DNA of 64,000 bases from Helicoverpa zea (taxonomy: Eukaryota > Arthropoda > Insecta > Lepidoptera > Noctuidae), in contig NC_061455.1 in NCBI RefSeq assembly GCF_022581195.2, forward strand, positions 12,356,189 to 12,420,188. Direction: 5' to 3'. The notes beneath the pieces are model-generated. The model searched no databases and had not been told where the DNA came from. It worked only from the letters and a program-made list of their open reading frames with translations. Both the position numbers and the translations under genes were made by a program. Of the stretch, positions 58,901-64,000 are shown in pieces. Every line of letters begins with the position of its first letter. Positions within the stretch are counted from its first letter, which is position 1.

Positions 58901-59640
58901 GATTTATTTGCATGCTTACATCTAGTCAACTGAATGGATTATTTTATTGATTTCCTAATATGTAACGTAACATGACTATTTCTAGAGATTCACCGTTCAA
59001 ACAACTTCTGTAGGCTTTTATATCAAATATCGATGTAATAATAAGCACTCAATACACTTCCTCGGAAAACTTCAAAAGAACTACACTTAGATCAAAAACT
59101 TACTTCCTTCCTAACTCCATAATTGATCTAAAACCGATCTATTTGGTCATCATGGCGTGTCCATTCACAGTTACGTAGTACAGGCTCGTCACACGCGAGC
59201 TACAATTAGTCGTCAGTCAGTAGTGCAGTGTGTAGATGCCTATCTGTTCACGAATAATTTGCCACCGTACAATAGGGTGGTAATGTGACAACTTTAGTTC
59301 GTTTTGTTCATACAAAACTGTTGTATTTTGAAGGTTCTAAAAAAGAGTATAAACGTCAGAAGTTAGGTATATCGCGGATGGCGTAATCTCCGTGACATTT
59401 TAATTGAGATCCGCGCAATGATTCAATCGAAGTAAATATTTATTGCAACGGCAATAAATCAGAAACTAAATAAACACTTCGCGCCTCGAAAAATGATTAA
59501 ATTAAACAAACAACCACTGACGTACCAATAATAATTTATCAACGAAAACCAACTCGCACAAAAAATACAACTCGAATTCTCAAATACGTTCTGAGGAAAA
59601 CATTTTCATTGTCACCCAGTGTCGGCTTGAATAAATTCCG
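55920..59640. other. Intronic or upstream DNA, mostly unannotatable
   Basis: AT-rich with poly(T) runs (about 57070-57130). Frames are 72 codons or fewer without motifs. No CELF RRM1 exon was recognised on the minus strand. An imperfect AT-rich palindrome lies at about 57689-57742, centred on CTATCTTTAGTAAAAGATAG. Confidence 0.5.
57791..57926 (+). repeat. GC-rich dispersed repeat fragment
   Basis: It contains CCTCCCGCTGTGGGTTAGCA, GAGGGAGTGTCAGACTC, TTACTGACTAAAAACCGTC, TAGGCCTTTTATGTACCAGG, GCCGCGGTAACTCTTTCG and CGCAGCCCCAGCAGG. I recall this string as a recurrent segment in moth genomes, usually with only point differences. It is well conserved against AT-rich flanks, which supports a repeat. 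Its parent element is unknown to me. Confidence 0.5.
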
Positions 59641-59716
59641 TGGTCACGTGGCCGGTCAGCTGTCAATGTACACACTGACATATTGTCATGATGACACCTC
59701 GTTGCCTAGCAACGTG
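59641..59716. promoter_or_regulatory. Cluster: E-box, CAGCTG, RFX X-box palindrome
   Basis: CACGTG lies at 59645-59650, CAGCTG at 59657-59662 and a 15-bp palindrome CGTTGCCTAGCAACG at 59700-59714. The last fits the X-box consensus bound by RFX-family factors (GTTGCC-n-GGCAAC type half-sites; here overlapping by CTA). Three strong motifs in 75 bp suggest a cis-regulatory element, but this is inference from motif matching alone. Confidence 0.35.
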
Positions 59717-62340
59717 CCCACAACAAACGCAAATGTATCGTGAGATTATTTTCGACTATCTAATGGATGCGACCATTAGGTGACAGTAAAATAAAAGTCG
59801 TCTTTTATAAATGACGGCTCGTTAATAAAAGTGCGTAATAATGTTTGGACCTTTCGAATTATTTTGGTCAATATTGATCGGTCATTACTTAAAAACTATG
59901 TTTGTAATGGTGGGCGGCAGTAAAGCTGTCAAGATCGCTACTTAATTGACAGAAACAAACCATAAAAGGCAATAACTTATTCCTTGAACATAAAAACGAA
60001 ACAGCTATTTCAAAATGCGTTTTTTAATATCATTTGAGTTCAATTATTCCGTATCTAATTAAAGGTGTGAATACATTCCCAAGCAATCTGAAATGTTTTT
60101 CCTAAATCCACATTTACACCCATTATAATTTCCAAGTGAACGGAATACAAACAACTCCAACGCATTATATGTATTAAATTATGAAAGTTTCATAGATGTG
60201 GCGAGAAATTTTCAGAAGGGTATTATTAGCTTTCGCGGTGGTACTGTTAAACCGATCGTAAATTAACATTCACCAGTTATCCAATCTGAGAACTTAAACA
60301 GAATTTGTTAAGTAGGTAATTTCATAAAATATCTGGGTTTTGGGTCGAAGGTACTTCATTTTAGAGGTGCGCCAAAGGCACCTTCTGGGCCAACCAGGAG
60401 CAATTTTCATTTCGTGTAATCTTTTTTGGTGTAGGGTTGCGAAATTAAAATCCTCCGTATTATAATTTCTGTTGAATGTTTGCTGATTAAAATTGACCTT
60501 TGGCCTGACCCCGAGCAATTGTTGGGATAAATCTACAAAACATAGTTTGTTCATCTCCCCGATGAAATCTGTGAGGTACTTTATGATGCCCTCGGCAATA
60601 GTGCTGAAGTTTTCAACTCGAAGCAAATCAGTTCTGCGCCTCTACTTACATTATTAATGTTGAGCCATTACATTCATGATTTATTTAAAAGTGTATTCAC
60701 TTCTAAGCTCGTTTTATGTTTAAAGTGGTATTTGATGTGCCTTTCGTTGAAGATACGACATTTTCCTCACAGCGTTTAGTTCCAAGAAAGGAGTTTTTAG
60801 TCTCCCAATGGCAATGTATTATGCATTTACTGCTGTATCTGTAACAAAATCTGGGTGTGTTATATTCTAAAATCTCACATTTTGCATCCCTTATACTTAA
60901 ACAAAATTGTCTTCTTAATAGATGCTAAGTATTCGTAATAACCTATCATGATCAAACTCATCTCGAATAATGACCGCTATACAAATCATTAACCCGAAAC
61001 TTGCGCAAAAAATGACGCTTACCCGACATAACGGAGTGAGGTAATGGCGCGTAGAAAGGATGTAAGTATCTATATCTTTTACAAGTTTCGGTTGGCTAGT
61101 GCGGGCCCTGATAAAAGTTTTTATGTTCTGCTTATGTGATATCGCGGAGTTTGGATCCATAACGCAGTATGAGAATATATGGAGTGTAGAGTTAAGTGGA
61201 GTTATGGGCTGTGGCGCGTTTGTTTCCCCGTGTTTTTGTTTGGGAACACTGTCTGTTTTTGTTAGACGCTACTTCAAAGTTCGGGTTTAGTTTATCGATA
61301 CTATCTTTAGAACATTTTGGAGATAAGGAGTTTTGGTTTTGTTTTTTTTTTCACTGATAATAACTGCACAACACTCCATATAGTACTCAAAATAAAAGTA
61401 TTACATCAGAATTTAAATGCACTGAAACACTCTTTAGAAATTCGCCGTCGGACAGATTAGAAAGGTCTATTTTGAAAGGCATTTCCAAATCACTTTTCAC
61501 TATTTACCAAGAATTCAAGATGAAACGAATAAAGAAATCTAAAAGACACTTTCTATATATTGTGAACTAGCTTTTTCATTCTGTCTTTGTAACCCTAGTT
61601 TTTCAAAAATTTCACACATCACAAATCTTTTTCTGTTTTTAATACAACAGAGTGGAATCTACACGCATCACTTCACTCCCAAAAAAAAAACACTATCTAC
61701 TGCCAAACTGCCACTATTCAAAAATGAATATAATACCAACAGACAAACGCACAGAGATGAAAGCCGCATTAGATGCGCATTTTCTTCAGCGTCACGTCCC
61801 ACTACATTTGTTTCACAATACAAAATTAAGGGCATGGTCAACACACGAAGCCTCATACAGCCTCATAGAGCCAGCGAGAACATGGACGGAATATTAATAA
61901 GTTTCGTATGCAAGAACAGTGTAAAATTGCATTAATTTGTCCCTGTTTACATTGCGTATGTGGACACGTACGGACACATATTTCTTTTTTTAGAAAGGGC
62001 AAAAGTTGTGTCGTGCGATTCAAATGTGAAAAAACAACTTGGTTTTTAAAAATGAGTTGTTTTTTTGTGTAGATGTAGACACTGAATATTTTTGCACTGT
62101 GTTTGTTTTTCTGATTTTGGGTTCACAAAAATTACACTTTTGATTAACTAATATTTTTCTAGAAGCACAATAAAATAAATTGAAAGATAAGATAAAATAT
62201 CAGGTATTTAACACTGCAATAAATAGAAATGAAAGCGTTAATTAAAGTAATAAGAGACACGGCAAGTTAATAAAATATGCATTTCGAAGCCGAAAATGGG
62301 AACATTACAAAATTGTAACACAGACTAAACGGCTTTTTTT
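59717..62340. other. Intronic or upstream DNA, no gene seen
   Basis: Includes a 110-codon minus-strand frame (60294-60626) with no recognisable domain and no splice context. AT-rich otherwise. Confidence 0.5.
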
Positions 62341-62350
62341 ATTATTAAAC

Positions 62351-62400
62351 TAAATTGTATTTGACAATAAGAAAAACTTCTTATTGTCAAATACAATTTA
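62351..62400. repeat. Perfect hairpin, 23-bp stem and 4-nt loop
   Basis: Arm 62351-62373 pairs exactly with 62378-62400; the loop is AAAC (62374-62377). The core reads TTGTATTTGACAATAAGAA. Complementarity continues outward with one mismatch and a gap. Like the palindrome at 768-832 it lacks bulges and is probably a recent inverted duplication or a foldback remnant. Confidence 0.93.
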
Positions 62401-63244
62401 ATTTACATAATTTTCGAATGTAGATGCAGAATACGCTCAGTTTTAAATATTTTTGAAATTAAGTTATCGTCGTTGGGCCAATTAAAAATAGTTCATTACT
62501 GTTCAATCACCTACCCATTTTTATTTATTTTTTAAGTAATATCATCAGAAAAAAAACCTATTTCTTTTTTTCTAACCTTTTATCCATTTCACATGCACCA
62601 TATTAAATTCTCATTTTAAATCGTTTTCACAATAAAAGTGAAGTATCCTATTCTATCAGGTTGGTAATGACGGGGCGTCTTAGCGTTATCACTTCGATCT
62701 GAGAAGTAATAAAGATGTGAGCAGTGATAACGCGAGACGCAATTGTTTTAACTCTCACTTGCGAATTTATGAATTTGGAAGATGAGTTCTGGAAGAAAAT
62801 ATGAGTTTTATGCTGTCAGGTTTTAAAGTTATAAAGGTTTTGTCGTTTGTAAAAATAAAACAAGTAAAAAAATAAATTGTAAAAACATTTATGAAAAAAA
62901 TATTTATAACATAAAAATATAAACAAAAACATTTTTTATAAAAATAAATTACTAGTTAAGTTTTTTACTAACTTAGTGTCAGTAAATATTTTTGTTTATA
63001 GGGTTAGTTTACAAAGTAGATGATTTGCTACAAACAAAACAAACAACAATCATATGACTGTTTTCCAAATATCCTATTTTAAGTTACAAAACTAGACTTG
63101 TCAAAGACCGGAAATAACGCCGCAAAACCTTAATCTGCAAAGAAAACAAAAACAAAAAATAAATAAACGAAAACAAACACAACAAATAAAAAAATTAACA
63201 CTTTTTAAAAAAATTGTTATAATGCAAATTTGATGTTTACTCAC
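62401..63244. other. Very AT-rich stretch, no gene seen
   Basis: Dominated by A/T runs, particularly 62840-63000 and 63120-63210. No frame or repeat with limits. Confidence 0.5.
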
Positions 63245-63423
63245 AATAACAGGCGGCGGATATTCAACTTTCGCTGAACGAAATATATCTACGAGATGAA
63301 CCATATGGACAGATGAATTAGTCCCAGTTGAAAATAAACTTGTGTACGTTATTGACGGGAGGGAGCGGATGGACGCGCGGTCGCGACTTTCGTACGTCAC
63401 TTGCCACGCGGCGCGGCACGACT
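63245..63423 (-). other. Candidate first exon (5' UTR and short coding start)
   Basis: On the minus strand an arthropod initiator TCAGT (63425-63421) lies in CpG-rich sequence, followed by about 120 nt without ATG. An ATG at 63304-63302 then opens MVHLVDIFRSAKVEYPPPVI, and the last codon is followed directly by a strong donor GTGAGT (63244-63239). The exon would end in phase 0, the phase at which the 49-bp bru3 exon (starting ATG) begins, so splicing between them would be in frame and give a CELF protein lacking RRM1. The peptide is not one I recognise. The donor is preceded by ATT rather than AG, which weakens it. No TATA box is seen. This is a hypothesis, not an annotation. Confidence 0.25.
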
Positions 63424-63590
63424 GACTCGCACAGAGTTCGGAAGAAGACTGAACACGGGCGGGCGAAGGCATACGCACGCGGGGAGGTACGCACTCACGC
63501 AGGCTTGACAGCCAATCGCGTGCGTGCGCCGCGCGCACCCCCGCGCCTCTGTGCCCGCCCCGCGCCCGCCCGTCACCTCACAATCGATGC
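63340..63590. promoter_or_regulatory. CpG-rich island, possible promoter
   Basis: This is the densest CpG block in the window, with GACGCGCGGTCGCGAC, CACGCGGCGCGGCACG, TGCGTGCGCCGCGCGC and CGCCCCGCGCCCGCCC. CCAAT occurs at about 63502-63507 and the initiator TCAGT (minus) at 63425-63421. The block drops abruptly into AT-rich DNA on both sides. It is compatible with a TATA-less promoter, direction inferred as minus from the initiator and donor. Confidence 0.4.
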
Positions 63591-64000
63591 CCTATATTGC
63601 ATTAATTATTTAGGAAACACGCAATAAGATAACGCTAGGTGGCAGATAAGAGATCTCCGCGTTGCTTTAAATAAATCATCGTGTCTTCGTCCGTATCGGC
63701 CGCTTCGACGCGTGTGTTCCTGCCGTGTTACTGATAACGCATTATTTACCTTGTCACGCTGGACCTTTTGTTTTTATCTCGCTGTTATTTATAGAGTTCC
63801 TTAAGAAATATAATAACAAGCAAACTTGATTCATTCTTAGCAATTTTTATTTATATGATTCAACCCCTGTCGTACCTGGGTAACGCAGGTTCTGTTTGCG
63901 TTTGCTTCAACTTTGCTACGAAAACAAACGACATATATATTTTTTGGAAGGTTGTCAACTTGTTGTTTGCCAATATTAATATATACGGGGATAACGGGGT
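63591..64000. other. Right edge, no gene seen
   Basis: AT-rich apart from a short GC-richer piece (63695-63730). It would be upstream sequence of the candidate promoter. Confidence 0.5.

Noticed and set aside
60294..60626. 110-codon minus-strand frame
   Set aside because: No domain, no splice context, and composition like the surrounding AT-rich DNA.
50053..63244. CELF exon encoding the main part of RRM1
   Set aside because: No minus-strand sequence resembling the CELF RRM1 RNP motifs was recognised; it probably lies outside the window.

Overview
The window is insect DNA, most likely from a moth or butterfly. It is AT-rich, almost free of host coding sequence, and full of repeat families with a lepidopteran look: RTE-type non-LTR ends tailed with GAT or GAA triplets, tRNA-headed SINEs with ATC tails, and a dispersed TAATATTATAAAG family. 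Host coding sequence is limited to two short exons on the minus strand. One is 49 bp (50004-50052) and one is 126 bp (19670-19795). They join in phase across an intron of about 30.2 kb and encode the end of RRM1, the linker and the first half of RRM2 of a CELF/Bruno RNA-binding protein, best matching the bru3 (CELF3-6) branch. The window is therefore mostly intron of a very long bru3 gene read from right to left.

Layout: 1-19669 is the intron downstream of the RRM2 exon. It holds a perfect 30-bp-stem palindrome (768-832), two RTE-type insertions with intact target duplications (3454-4158 and 13206-14632), a SINE (14846-15131), an old MITE-like repeat (4413-4708), and three fragments of the TAATATTATAAAG family. 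The large intron 19796-50003 contains a foldback element (20478-20604), GC-rich blocks, a three-unit 266-bp tandem array (27060-27826), a SINE (31067-31429), and a 6.3-kb LTR element with identical 187-bp LTRs (40480-46765). That element has a primer binding site and a purine tract but no gag or pol, and its interior is built of tandem repeats and nested insertions. Upstream of the 49-bp exon, 50900-55915 is a Ty3/gypsy retrotransposon with identical 225-bp LTRs, whose gag-pol is broken by one frame change in the reverse transcriptase. Near the right edge (63245-63590) a CpG-rich block with an initiator and a splice donor could be an alternative minus-strand first exon.

The strongest candidate for something undescribed is the non-coding LTR element at 40480-46765. 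It is a LARD-like passenger with a 47-bp minisatellite (including a duplicated 282-bp higher-order unit), a 30-bp array, two nested retroposons with their own target duplications, and an internal near-copy of its own purine-tract/LTR junction. Its identical LTRs imply recent movement using proteins supplied by another element.
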